DNA of 64,000 bases from Lachnospiraceae bacterium (GTDB lineage Bacteria > Bacillota > Clostridia > Lachnospirales > Lachnospiraceae): the NCBI GenBank assembly GCA_017934175.1, contig JAGBKB010000012.1, positions 20,326-84,325 of the forward strand, written 5' to 3'. Of the stretch, positions 1 through 9,075 are shown piece after piece. How positions within the stretch are numbered: position 1 is the first letter of the stretch; each line of letters opens with the position of its first letter. Both the position numbers and the translations under genes were made by a program. Under the pieces are notes generated by a model that ran no database searches, was not told where the DNA came from, and saw only the letters and a list, made by a program, of their open reading frames with translations.

Positions 1-392
1 ATTTATTTGAAATTGATTTAACGTATGGTGATTACATTTTGTTATGTACTGATGGACTTAGCAATATGGTTGACAATGAGAAAATATTAGAAATAGTAAA
101 TAGCGATAGTACTATAGAAACTAAAGTTGATGATTTAATTGAAGCAGCAAACTTAAATGGCGGTAGAGATAATATAGCAATAATACTTATATATATTGAT
201 AACATAAATAAAGAAAATAGTGTATTTGATAGAGAAAAGCGTGCTTTAGATGAGGAAGCAAAAATACAATTACATCTTCAGAATAGTGAAAAGAGAGATA
301 TAAAAGAAATATTAAAGAATAGAAAATCAATTATTGAACAGGGATTTAAAAGTAGAAGTAGAAAGAAAAAAGAAGGTGACATAAATGAGTAA
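1..392 (+). CDS. prpC: PP2C-family protein phosphatase, C-terminal part (5' cut by window edge)
   Basis: The reading frame is open from base 3 to the TAA ending at 392, so this is the C-terminal 130 or so residues of a larger gene. A GDYILLCTDGLS motif and a later GGRDNIAIILI motif are the conserved C-terminal metal-binding motifs of PP2C serine/threonine phosphatases. The tail after about residue 80 of the visible part is highly charged. Its stop overlaps the start of prkC by 8 bases, the standard phosphatase-kinase pairing of Firmicutes, in which this enzyme removes phosphates placed by PrkC. A TTG at 39 could be mistaken for a start, but the homologous sequence continues upstream of it. 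Confidence 0.9.
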   Translation, partial: LFEIDLTYGDYILLCTDGLSNMVDNEKILEIVNSDSTIETKVDDLIEAANLNGGRDNIAIILIYIDNINKENSVFDREKRALDEEAKIQLHLQNSEKRDIKEILKNRKSIIEQGFKSRSRKKKEGDINE

Positions 393-2484
393 TAATGATA
401 ATATACAACTTAATAGATTATCTGGTAGGTATGAGATAATTGAACAAGTTGGTGTAGGTGGCATGAGTTATGTCTACAAGGCTTATGATTCAAAGAAGAA
501 AAAAATAGTTGCTATTAAGATGCTTAGGGATGAACTTGCTATTGATGAAGAGTTTGTTGCGAAGTTTAAAAGCGAAGCACTCGCATGTAAAGAAATCAAA
601 CATAAAAATGTTATAGGTGCATATGATGTTGTAGATGAAGGCAATATGCATTATATAGTTATGGAGTTTGTGGAAGGAACCACACTTAATAAATACATTA
701 AAAATAAAGGCAAACTAACCAATGAAGAGACCATTGCTATTTCTTTGCAAGTTGCTAAAGGAATAAGTGCTGCTCATAAAAAAGGTATTATTCATAGAGA
801 CATTAAACCTCAAAATATAGTTATTAATGACAAAGGGATAGTAAAAATTACTGATTTTGGTATAGCAAGGGCTATAACAAGTACTACAAAGAATATTTCT
901 GTCATTGGAACAGTTCATTATATAAGTCCAGAACAAGTTAGAAATACTAAAGTAGATTATAGGTCAGATATATATTCATTTGGCTGTACTATGTATGAAA
1001 TGATTACAGGAGTTGTGCCTTTTGAGGGTGATACTCCACTTGATATTATTGTGTCTCACTTAAGAAATAATTTACCCGCTCCAAGCATTAAAAATGATAA
1101 AATATATAAGAGCCTTGAAAAAATAATTTTAAAAGCTGCAAGAATGCTTCAAAGTGAAAGATATCAAAATATTGAATCTATGATTAGTGATCTTGAGTAT
1201 GCACTTAAAGATAAAGAAGGGACATACATTAAAGATACAAATTACGATGATGATGATGAAGGTAAAACTGTTATAATTACTGATGAAGATATGAAAGTAA
1301 TTAAAGCAGTTTCAGAAAAGTACTCTAATAAACAAAAGTATAATAAAACAAATGAAAGTTTAACTCCAGAACAACAAGCATTTTATGATAAGTATATAAG
1401 AGATGGTGCTTATAAACATCATCTATTGATGAGAAGATTAATCTTTGGAGCAATTATTGCTATTATGTTATTAGTTACTCTTATGTTATTTATTGCTTTA
1501 GATACAAGAAAGATGGAAAATATTTCACTTGAAGATATAGCGACAGATAGTATAATTAGAGAGAATATCGCTAAATCAATTAATGGGTTGTATTATGATT
1601 TCGCAAATAATTTAGTTGAAGGGTATGGAATTACTTTAAATATTGCAGGTGAAGAGTTTAATAATCAAATTGAAAGTGGTAAAATAATTAAAGTAGTTAA
1701 AGACAATACTAATTTAAATAAAACCATAGATGTTATTGTATCTATGGGACCAGAAGTTATTGATTTTACTAATAAAGAAGAACTACAAAATACAAAATGG
1801 GAAGATATGCTTGAAAAACTTAGGCAGAGAAATTTATTTTATATAACTTCAGAGATTAATGATAATATAGTACCAAAAGGTAATATAATAGGTGTTAATA
1901 AGAATAATAGTTCTGAAGAAGGGACATTAGTATTTACTATTAGTAAAGGTTCAAATACTGGCACAAAAACAATGCCAAATCTTGTTGGGAAAACAATTTC
2001 AGAAGCAAGAGACTTACTTGAAGTTAATCAATTAAGCATAGGCGAAATTAAGTATGTAAGAAATGGAAGCTATGATGGAAATATAGTTATGAATCAGTCA
2101 GTTGATAAAGGAACTGAAGTTGATATTTTAACACCAATAGACCTTGTAATAAGTGCTGGAATGGATGGTTCGGAATTTGTGTCTTCAAATGAAAATGTAT
2201 GGCATGGTCAATTAAATGCAAAATATATAGTAAGTAAAAGTAATTCTCCTAATTATGAAGGTTCAGGAGTTATTATATTACAAGTACGACTTGCACAATA
2301 TATAAATGATGGAATAGTATATAAAGAATTGATTGAAGCACAGGAGTATAAAGTAGGAACAATTTTACCTCTTGTATTCCCACAAATAGATGGAGAATAT
2401 GGAGTGGCAACTGGCAAAGTTGAAGTTGTAGATGTTGAACACGATATAGTAATGAACTCTTATGAAGTTACATTTAAACCATAG
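385..2484 (+). CDS. prkC: PASTA-domain serine/threonine protein kinase
   Basis: Membrane kinase of 699 residues that senses peptidoglycan fragments and phosphorylates cell-wall and growth proteins. The cytoplasmic kinase domain has a glycine loop at about residues 23-31, the ATP-binding Lys45, HRDIKPQN at 137-144 and DFG at 157. A charged linker follows, then one membrane segment at about 352-372. The extracellular part carries three PASTA-like repeats (roughly 390-455, 456-527, 528-595; the third is the clearest, beginning MPNLVG) and a C-terminal region of about 100 residues I cannot assign. The ATG lies inside the end of the phosphatase gene, so translation is probably coupled. In many Firmicutes rsgA follows; here rpe follows directly. 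Confidence 0.96.
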   Translation: MSNNDNIQLNRLSGRYEIIEQVGVGGMSYVYKAYDSKKKKIVAIKMLRDELAIDEEFVAKFKSEALACKEIKHKNVIGAYDVVDEGNMHYIVMEFVEGTTLNKYIKNKGKLTNEETIAISLQVAKGISAAHKKGIIHRDIKPQNIVINDKGIVKITDFGIARAITSTTKNISVIGTVHYISPEQVRNTKVDYRSDIYSFGCTMYEMITGVVPFEGDTPLDIIVSHLRNNLPAPSIKNDKIYKSLEKIILKAARMLQSERYQNIESMISDLEYALKDKEGTYIKDTNYDDDDEGKTVIITDEDMKVIKAVSEKYSNKQKYNKTNESLTPEQQAFYDKYIRDGAYKHHLLMRRLIFGAIIAIMLLVTLMLFIALDTRKMENISLEDIATDSIIRENIAKSINGLYYDFANNLVEGYGITLNIAGEEFNNQIESGKIIKVVKDNTNLNKTIDVIVSMGPEVIDFTNKEELQNTKWEDMLEKLRQRNLFYITSEINDNIVPKGNIIGVNKNNSSEEGTLVFTISKGSNTGTKTMPNLVGKTISEARDLLEVNQLSIGEIKYVRNGSYDGNIVMNQSVDKGTEVDILTPIDLVISAGMDGSEFVSSNENVWHGQLNAKYIVSKSNSPNYEGSGVIILQVRLAQYINDGIVYKELIEAQEYKVGTILPLVFPQIDGEYGVATGKVEVVDVEHDIVMNSYEVTFKP

Positions 2485-2494
2485 TGGAGGTTAT

Positions 2495-3154
2495 ATGCGT
2501 TATTTAGCACCGTCATTACTTTCTGCAAATTTTTATAATTTAGAAAATGATTTAAATATTTTATCGAAAAAAAATATAAAATATCTTCATTTAGATGTGA
2601 TGGATGGTATGTTTGTTCCAAATATCAGTATAGGCATACCAGTAATATCATCAATTAAAAAGAATACAAAAGATACTTTTATACTTGATACACATTTAAT
2701 GATAGAAAAACCAGAAAGATATATTGATAATTTCAAAGATGCAGGCGCTGATATTCTGACAATACATAGAGAAATATCAAGTGACTATTTAAAAGTTATT
2801 GATTTGATAAAGGACAGCGGATTAAAAGTTGGTGTTAGTATTAATCCTGAAACTGATGTAAATAAAATCATAGATGCGATAGATAAGGTTGATTTAATAC
2901 TTGTAATGAGTGTCCACCCTGGGTTTGGAGGACAACAGTTTATAGAATCTTCACTTGAAAAAATTGCATTTTTAAATGATTTAAGAAATAAAAATGGATA
3001 TAATTATAAAATTGAGGTTGATGGTGGGATATATGTAGAAAATGTAAATAAAGTAATAAATGCTGGTGCTGATATAATAGTGTCAGGGTCAGGTGTGTTT
3101 AAAGGTAATATAAGTGAAAATATTGATAGATTTATGGAAACATTTAAGGAATAG
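2495..3154 (+). CDS. rpe: Ribulose-phosphate 3-epimerase
   Basis: Interconverts ribulose 5-phosphate and xylulose 5-phosphate in the pentose phosphate pathway. The 219-residue product is the normal family length and starts MRYLAPSLLSANF. It has the TIM-barrel motifs HLDVMDGMFVPN, VMSVHPGFGGQQF and VDGGI, which carry the metal and phosphate ligands. I chose ATG 2495 because GTGGAGG lies 5-11 bases upstream; the frame is open back to 2462, but that stretch overlaps prkC and matches nothing. It sits 10 bases after prkC and 3 before the next gene, so it is operonic. RsgA, often found between prkC and rpe, is absent. Confidence 0.97.
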   Translation: MRYLAPSLLSANFYNLENDLNILSKKNIKYLHLDVMDGMFVPNISIGIPVISSIKKNTKDTFILDTHLMIEKPERYIDNFKDAGADILTIHREISSDYLKVIDLIKDSGLKVGVSINPETDVNKIIDAIDKVDLILVMSVHPGFGGQQFIESSLEKIAFLNDLRNKNGYNYKIEVDGGIYVENVNKVINAGADIIVSGSGVFKGNISENIDRFMETFKE

Positions 3155-3157
3155 TAT

Positions 3158-4021
3158 ATGAATAAAAAAATTTTATTGATAAATGAATTAAAGAGAAATA
3201 ATCGAGATGGATATCTAAACTCTGTGTCTATTGTGTCAGCGTTTGGGGATAGAGCATATACATGCATCGATGAAAATATTAAATATGATGCTGTTATAAC
3301 AGGATATATTAAAAATAGTGACTATATTTTAAATGTAAGAGAATATATAGCAGACTTAAAACTTGATAATAATAGAGTTTTGACATTAATTGACCCTTGC
3401 TTCGCAGATTCTGGAATAAAATATGATGGAATAACTGATAATCACATTTCAAACTTTAAAAAACTGCTTGAGTTATCGGATATTATGACTCCAAACCTTA
3501 CTGAAGCCTGTATGCTTGTTAATGAACCTTATGAAAAGTATAGAGAAAAATATTGTACAATCGTATATGAAAGTGGAAATAAAGATAAAACCAATGAGTT
3601 GTCTAAAAAGATAATAGAAAGTATTTTCCCACTACTTGAAAAATTACGAATTAAGAAGAATCAAATTACCATCATAACTGGAATAGAACTATATAATTCA
3701 GTTTTAACTATACTTGATGTCTATGATGGAGACCATGGCAAAAGACAGACAACTTGCAACTACTCCGAAAAAATAGAGGATAGGAGCGGTGCAGGAGAAA
3801 TATTTAATACTATGTTTTTTGAAACTTCAACTAATGGATTTAATTTAGTAGATTCACTGTCAGCCTCCACATCCTTCGTAAATAATTCACTTCGGTTCTC
3901 AAGAGATAATAATTTTGATAAAAAATATGGCATAGTTTTTGAGCCAATATTGTATGACAATGTGACTACTATAAAACAAAGATTAATAGATATTAAAAAT
4001 AATATAAAAAATAAGGAGTAA
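3158..4021 (+). CDS. Pyridoxal/pyridoxamine kinase-like (PdxK/PdxY-type ribokinase fold)
   Basis: A ribokinase-superfamily protein of 287 residues. DPCFADSG in the middle, MTPNLTEACML at about residue 110 and the C-terminal RSGAGEIFNTMFF, which corresponds to the GxGD anion-hole motif, resemble pyridoxal kinases that phosphorylate vitamin B6 vitamers. In this protein the usual GTGD is SGAGE, so Glu replaces the catalytic Asp; that may lower or change activity. HMP kinase (ThiD-like) remains a possibility. Rpe, this gene and serS are separated by 3 bases each, implying one transcript with rpe-prkC. Confidence 0.75.
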   Translation: MNKKILLINELKRNNRDGYLNSVSIVSAFGDRAYTCIDENIKYDAVITGYIKNSDYILNVREYIADLKLDNNRVLTLIDPCFADSGIKYDGITDNHISNFKKLLELSDIMTPNLTEACMLVNEPYEKYREKYCTIVYESGNKDKTNELSKKIIESIFPLLEKLRIKKNQITIITGIELYNSVLTILDVYDGDHGKRQTTCNYSEKIEDRSGAGEIFNTMFFETSTNGFNLVDSLSASTSFVNNSLRFSRDNNFDKKYGIVFEPILYDNVTTIKQRLIDIKNNIKNKE

Positions 4022-4024
4022 TAT

Positions 4025-5335
4025 ATGTTAGATATTAAGTTTGTTTATGACAATAAAGATTTAGTAAAAGAAAATATTAAGAAAAAATTTCAAGAACAAA
4101 AATTGCCACTTGTTGATGAAGTGTGTGATGTCTATGATGAAAAAAGAAAAATCCAAATGGCTGCAGACAATTTAAGACAGAATAGAAATAAATTATCTAA
4201 AGAAATTGGTGCTTTGATGGCAAAAGGGCAAAAGGAAGAAGCGGAAAAGTTAAAATTACAAGTTAAAACTGAAGGGGAAGAACTTGATAGTTTAGAAGTT
4301 AAAGAAAGTGAAATAGAAAAAAAATTAATTGAAATACTAATGAACATACCTAATATGATAGACCCATCTGTTCCTATAGGTAAAGATGACTCTGAAAATG
4401 TTGAAGTTGAAAAGTTTGGTGACCCTGTTGTGCCACCTTATGAGATACCTTATCATACTGACATAATGGAAAGTTTTGATGGAATAGATATGGATGCTGC
4501 AGGGAGAGTTGCAGGGAACGGATTTTATTATTTGCTTGGTGATATAGCAAGACTTCATTCTGCCGTATTATCTTATGCTCGTGATTTTATGATAGATAGA
4601 GGTTTTACATATGCAATCCCACCTTATATGATACATGCTGATGTAGTTACTGGCGTTATGTCTTTCCCTGAAATGGATGCTATGATGTATAAAATTGAAG
4701 GCGAAGATTTGTATTTAATAGGTACAAGTGAACATTCAATGATAGGAAAGTTTAAAGACCAAATCATAACCAAAGATAAATTACCTATAACTATGACATC
4801 TTTTTCTCCTTGCTTCAGAAAGGAAAAAGGTGCTCATGGCATAGAGGAAAGAGGCGTATATCGTATACACCAGTTTGAAAAACAGGAGATGATTGTTGTC
4901 TGCGAGCCAGAAGAATCTATGAAATGGTACAATATTTTATGGAAAAATACTGTAGATTTCTTTAGAAGTCTTGAAATCCCAGTTAGACAACTTGAGTGCT
5001 GTTCTGGAGACCTTGCTGACTTAAAAACTAAATCTTGTGATGTAGAGGCTTGGAGCCCAAGACAAAAAAAATATTTTGAAGTTGGTTCTTGCTCTAATTT
5101 AACTGATGCACAGGCAAGAAGATTAAAAATAAGAATTAAAGGTGAGAAAGAAAATTATTATGCTCATACTTTAAATAATACCTGTGTTGCACCCCCAAGA
5201 ATGTTAATTGCATTTTTGGAGAATCATCTTAAAGTTGATGGTACATTATATATACCAGAGCCATTGAGACCATATATGGGTGGCAAGGATAAACTTATCC
5301 CAAAGTATAATTCAATTACTGTAAAAAAGAAATAA
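4025..5335 (+). CDS. serS: Seryl-tRNA synthetase
   Basis: Charges tRNA-Ser (and tRNA-Sec) with serine; 436 residues, normal length. The N-terminal ~105 residues are the long antiparallel coiled coil that grips the tRNA arm, rich in Glu, Lys and Leu. Class II motif 2 is around FRKEKGAHGIEERGVYRIH, and a motif 3 region lies near CVAPPRMLIAFLENH. ATG 4025 is preceded by AAGGAG. Since the organism appears to make selenoproteins, this enzyme would also supply Ser-tRNA-Sec. The motif 3 stretch departs from the common form with Arg followed by Thr-Leu; the reduced similarity may be lineage-specific. Confidence 0.97.
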   Translation: MLDIKFVYDNKDLVKENIKKKFQEQKLPLVDEVCDVYDEKRKIQMAADNLRQNRNKLSKEIGALMAKGQKEEAEKLKLQVKTEGEELDSLEVKESEIEKKLIEILMNIPNMIDPSVPIGKDDSENVEVEKFGDPVVPPYEIPYHTDIMESFDGIDMDAAGRVAGNGFYYLLGDIARLHSAVLSYARDFMIDRGFTYAIPPYMIHADVVTGVMSFPEMDAMMYKIEGEDLYLIGTSEHSMIGKFKDQIITKDKLPITMTSFSPCFRKEKGAHGIEERGVYRIHQFEKQEMIVVCEPEESMKWYNILWKNTVDFFRSLEIPVRQLECCSGDLADLKTKSCDVEAWSPRQKKYFEVGSCSNLTDAQARRLKIRIKGEKENYYAHTLNNTCVAPPRMLIAFLENHLKVDGTLYIPEPLRPYMGGKDKLIPKYNSITVKKK

Positions 5336-5373
5336 TTAAAATATTTAACATAGATTTTAGTAAAGGATAAAAA

Positions 5374-6384
5374 ATGAAAATATTAGTTGCCGGTGGAGCA
5401 GGATATATAGGAAGTCATACAATAGTAGAATTATTAAATAGTGGTTATGAAGTTGTGTGTGTTGATAACTTATATAATTCAAAATTAAAGACAATTAAAA
5501 ATATTGTAAAAATTGCTTCTAAAAATATTCCTTTTTATAAGGTTGACTGTACAGACAAAAAGAAACTTGAAAAAGTATTTTTAAAGGAACATTTTGATAC
5601 AGTTATTATGTTTCAAGGATATAAAGCAGTTGGGGAGTCTGTAAAAGAACCACTTAAATATTATAGAAATAACATAGATTCTGCTCTTACAATTTTAGAA
5701 TTAATGGATAAATATAGTGTTCACAATGTTATTTTTTCATCATCGGCTACTGTATATGGTAAAAATGCAAAGTCACCGATAAAAGAATCTGATGATGCAC
5801 TATGTTTAAATGAAATAACTAATCCTTATGGTGAAACTAAAGCAATGATAGAGAAAATACTTATGGATAAGTCAAATGCTGATAAAAACTTTAAGGCTGT
5901 TATTTTAAGATATTTTAATCCAGTTGGAGCCCATAGTTCTGGGCTTATTGGAGAAGACCCCAATGGTATACCAAATAATCTTATGCCATATATAGCAAAG
6001 GTAGCAACTAATAAATTACCATATTTGAATGTATATGGAAATGATTATAAGACTAAAGATGGGACAGGTGTTAGAGACTATATACATGTTGTTGATTTGG
6101 CAAAAGGTCATGTTGCTGCACTTAAATGTTTCAAAGGAAATAAAAATAATTTATTTATTTATAACCTTGGAACGGGAAAAGGTACTTCAGTTCTTGATTT
6201 AGTTAATGCTTATAAGAAATCAAATAAATTAAATGTTAAATATAAGATTGTAGGAAGAAGATTAGGAGATATTGATAAACTATATTGTAATCCTAAAAAG
6301 GCTAATAATGAACTTAAATGGAGCGCTAAACTAAATATTGAATCAATGTGTGAATCAAGTTATAATTTTGAAAAGAATAATTAG
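5374..6384 (+). CDS. galE: UDP-glucose 4-epimerase
   Basis: Interconverts UDP-glucose and UDP-galactose with bound NAD. It has 336 residues, the usual length. The N-terminal Rossmann motif GGAGYIGSHT binds NAD, SSSATVYG supplies the catalytic Ser/Thr region, and YGETK is the YxxxK catalytic pair. AAAGGA stands 6-11 bases before ATG. The product UDP-galactose is the substrate of the UDP-galactopyranose mutase at 50394, so the two probably feed galactofuranose-containing surface glycans. Confidence 0.96.
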   Translation: MKILVAGGAGYIGSHTIVELLNSGYEVVCVDNLYNSKLKTIKNIVKIASKNIPFYKVDCTDKKKLEKVFLKEHFDTVIMFQGYKAVGESVKEPLKYYRNNIDSALTILELMDKYSVHNVIFSSSATVYGKNAKSPIKESDDALCLNEITNPYGETKAMIEKILMDKSNADKNFKAVILRYFNPVGAHSSGLIGEDPNGIPNNLMPYIAKVATNKLPYLNVYGNDYKTKDGTGVRDYIHVVDLAKGHVAALKCFKGNKNNLFIYNLGTGKGTSVLDLVNAYKKSNKLNVKYKIVGRRLGDIDKLYCNPKKANNELKWSAKLNIESMCESSYNFEKNN

Positions 6385-6399
6385 AGTTTGGAGGGTGTT

Positions 6400-7944
6400 A
6401 TGTCAAAAGAGTTAAAAGAAGAGTTGAAAGATGATAAAAATGAAAAAATTGCTGTTAAGGATATTAGTGATAAAGCGATTGATGTTGATGCATTAGACCC
6501 TGAAACTCTTGAAGTGGAAAAATTAATAGACCCTGAAATAGGTGATAATGAGCCTATGGAAGTGCCAAATTATGAAGAAGAAATAGTAAAAATTATAAGA
6601 GGCAATTCATCACCTAAACTTTTAAAAAGTAAATTAGAAGACTACCATGATAATAATATTGCTGATGCACTTCAGCTACTTAAAAAGACAGAACGACAAA
6701 AATTATATAGAATATTAGATGCAGAAGCGCTTGGTGCTATTTTTGAATATGTATCAAAAGAAGATGCAAGCGCCTATATAAATGAAATGGATTTAAGAAA
6801 AGCATCTACTGTTATTTCTGAACTTGAACCTGATACTGCTGTAGAGATTTTACGTGAACTTGAAAAGAGTAAAAGAACTTTACTTATAGATTCTATGGAA
6901 TCTGATGTCAGAAAAGACATAAAAGTAGTTGCTTCGTTTGATGAAGATGAAATCGGTAGTAAGATGACTACAAACTGTATCATAATTAATGATGATTTAT
7001 CTACAAAAGATGCAATGGCTGAACTTGTTGAACAAGCAAAAGAAAATGATAATATTTCTACTATATTTGTCGAAGATAAAGATAATGCATTTGTTGGAGC
7101 AATAGATTTAAAAGAATTAATTATAGCAAAAAAAGATTTACCATTAAAAGAGTTAATAATGACCTCTTTCCCATATGTATATGGACATGAAAATATAGAT
7201 GATTGTATTGAAAGACTTAAAGATTATAGTGAAGGACTTATACCAGTTTTAGATAATAATAATAGAATACTTGGAGTTATCACATCACAAAATCTTATAG
7301 AAGTTGTAGATGAGGAAATGGGTGAAGACTATGCCAAGTTTGCAGGTCTTACTGCAGAGGAAGATTTAGCAGAGCCAGTTACTGAAAGTTTGAAGAAGAG
7401 ACTTCCTTGGCTATTAATTCTTTTATGTCTTGGTTTATTTGTGTCAAGTGTTGTAGGAGTTTTCCAAGGTGTTATAGAAATACTACCTATTGTTATGGCA
7501 TTCCAGACACTTATACTTGATATGTCAGGTAATGTTGGCACGCAAAGTCTTGCTGTAACTATAAGAGTTCTTATGGATGAGAATCTTACATTTAATCAAA
7601 AAGTTCAGTTAGTTTGGAAAGAAGTTAGAGTCGGATTTTGTAATGGAATAATTTTGGCTACTTTAGCATTTGCATTTTTAGGATTGTATATTCATTTTTA
7701 TAAAGGCGTTACATGGAAAAATTCATATTTAATATCAGGTTGCGTTGGTATTTCGTTAATCATAGCAATGATAATTAGTTCAACACTTGGAACTCTTATA
7801 CCAATGTTTTTTAAAAAGATAAAAATAGACCCAGCAGTTGCTTCTGGACCACTTATCACAACATTAAATGACTTAATTGCTGTTGTTACTTATTATGGAA
7901 TGTCTTGGATTTTACTAATAAATATGTTGCATCTTGGCGGTTAA
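6400..7944 (+). CDS. mgtE: Magnesium transporter MgtE
   Basis: Mg2+ channel of 514 residues. An acidic N-terminal extension of about 60 residues precedes the helical N domain, then two CBS motifs (about residues 200-325), a plug helix and five membrane segments from about residue 335 to the end, including the pore-region QTLILDMSGNVGTQSLAV. The N and CBS domains sense cytosolic Mg2+ and close the pore. I place the start at ATG 6400 because GGAGGG lies just upstream (6390-6395); the frame extends to 6388 but that would overlap the ribosome binding site. The extra acidic N-terminus is longer than usual. Confidence 0.95.
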   Translation: MSKELKEELKDDKNEKIAVKDISDKAIDVDALDPETLEVEKLIDPEIGDNEPMEVPNYEEEIVKIIRGNSSPKLLKSKLEDYHDNNIADALQLLKKTERQKLYRILDAEALGAIFEYVSKEDASAYINEMDLRKASTVISELEPDTAVEILRELEKSKRTLLIDSMESDVRKDIKVVASFDEDEIGSKMTTNCIIINDDLSTKDAMAELVEQAKENDNISTIFVEDKDNAFVGAIDLKELIIAKKDLPLKELIMTSFPYVYGHENIDDCIERLKDYSEGLIPVLDNNNRILGVITSQNLIEVVDEEMGEDYAKFAGLTAEEDLAEPVTESLKKRLPWLLILLCLGLFVSSVVGVFQGVIEILPIVMAFQTLILDMSGNVGTQSLAVTIRVLMDENLTFNQKVQLVWKEVRVGFCNGIILATLAFAFLGLYIHFYKGVTWKNSYLISGCVGISLIIAMIISSTLGTLIPMFFKKIKIDPAVASGPLITTLNDLIAVVTYYGMSWILLINMLHLGG

Positions 7945-7950
7945 TAGTTT

Positions 7951-8023
<73 letters not shown>

Positions 8024-8040
8024 TAATAAAGGAGAAAGCT

Positions 8041-9069
8041 ATGGCTGATGAAATTAAATTTAGTTGTAGCGGTGGATGAGCCGCTAAATTGGCTCCAAAG
8101 ACTTTGGAGGAAGTTTTGAAATCTTTACCTAAGGGGGTTAAAGATGATAATTTGATTGTTGGATATGAATCAAAAGATGATGCTGCTGTGTATAAGATAA
8201 ATGATGAGGTCTCAATAATTGAAACTTTAGATTTTTTCCCATCAATGGTTGAAGACCCATACCTTTTTGGACAAATCGCAGCAACAAATTCTTTGTCTGA
8301 TGTGTGGGCTATGGGTGGTAAACCTATCATGGCTCTCAATATAGCAGCATTTCCAGATGGTATGGAACCAGAAACTATAGGTAAAGTATTAAAAGGTGGA
8401 GCAGAAAAGGTTATAGAGGCTGGTTGCATACTTTGTGGTGGACACACTATAGTAGATGAAGTTCCAAAATATGGTTTATCAGTTACTGGTATAGTAGATA
8501 CAAAAAAAGTTCTTACTAACAACGGTGTCAAAGTAGGAGACAAAATAATAATTACAAAACCACTTGGTGTTGGAATACTTTTAACCGCACATCAATGTAA
8601 TATTGATACAAAAGAAGACTTTAATGATGTTGTGAAAAATATGACAACTCTTAATAAATATGCGGCTGAAATATTATTTAATTATAAAGTGCATGCCTTA
8701 ACTGATGTTACTGGATTTGGTTTGTTTTCACATTTAAATGAAATGTTAAATGATAATGCATCTGCAAAATTATATATTGATAGCATACCTACGATTAATG
8801 ATAATGTAAAAAAATATATAGAGGATGATTATTATACTGGCGGAGCAATAAGAAATGAAGATGCCATAAAAGAACAGATTGATTTTGGAAATGCAAAAGA
8901 ATGGATAAAACAACTTGGGTATGACCCACAAACAAGTGGTGGTTTACTTTGTTCTATTGATAAAAATGATGCAGATGAAGCAATTAAAGAATTGAAAAAA
9001 CTTAATATGAAATGTGCAATAATTGGAGAAATAGTAGAAAAGAGTGAAAAAGCCATATATTTATTATAA
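8041..9069 (+). CDS. selD: Selenide, water dikinase, selenocysteine-containing
   Basis: Makes selenophosphate from selenide and ATP, the selenium donor for selenocysteine tRNA. The real start is ATG 8041, with AAAGGAGA 6-13 bases upstream. The 13th codon is TGA (8077-8079), in the motif CSGG-U-AAK, exactly where SelD has its catalytic Cys/Sec; the frame then runs on without interruption to 9069, giving 342 residues. Downstream motifs NSLSDVWAMGGKP and the C-terminal DPQTSGGLL are typical of the family. A hairpin follows the TGA. A conventional gene finder would start at TTG 8089 and lose the active site. SelA, SelB and tRNA-Sec must be outside this window. Confidence 0.96.
8077..8109 (+). promoter_or_regulatory. 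UGA selenocysteine codon and putative bacterial SECIS hairpin
   Basis: Right after the in-frame TGA (8077-8079) is an inverted repeat, CTCCAAAG at 8093-8100 and CTTTGGAG at 8102-8109, within the coding sequence. The apical loop would fall about 20-25 bases after the UGA, the spacing used by bacterial SECIS elements bound by SelB. The fold is inferred by eye; the apical loop composition is not diagnostic. Confidence 0.65.
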
Positions 9070-9075
9070 GTTGTA

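Noticed and set aside
8077..8088. The in-frame TGA of selD as a nonsense mutation or pseudogene
   Set aside because: It lies at the exact catalytic position, the rest is intact, and a hairpin follows.
8089..9069. selD starting at TTG 8089
   Set aside because: This loses the CSGG-U-AAK active site; ATG 8041 has a good ribosome site.
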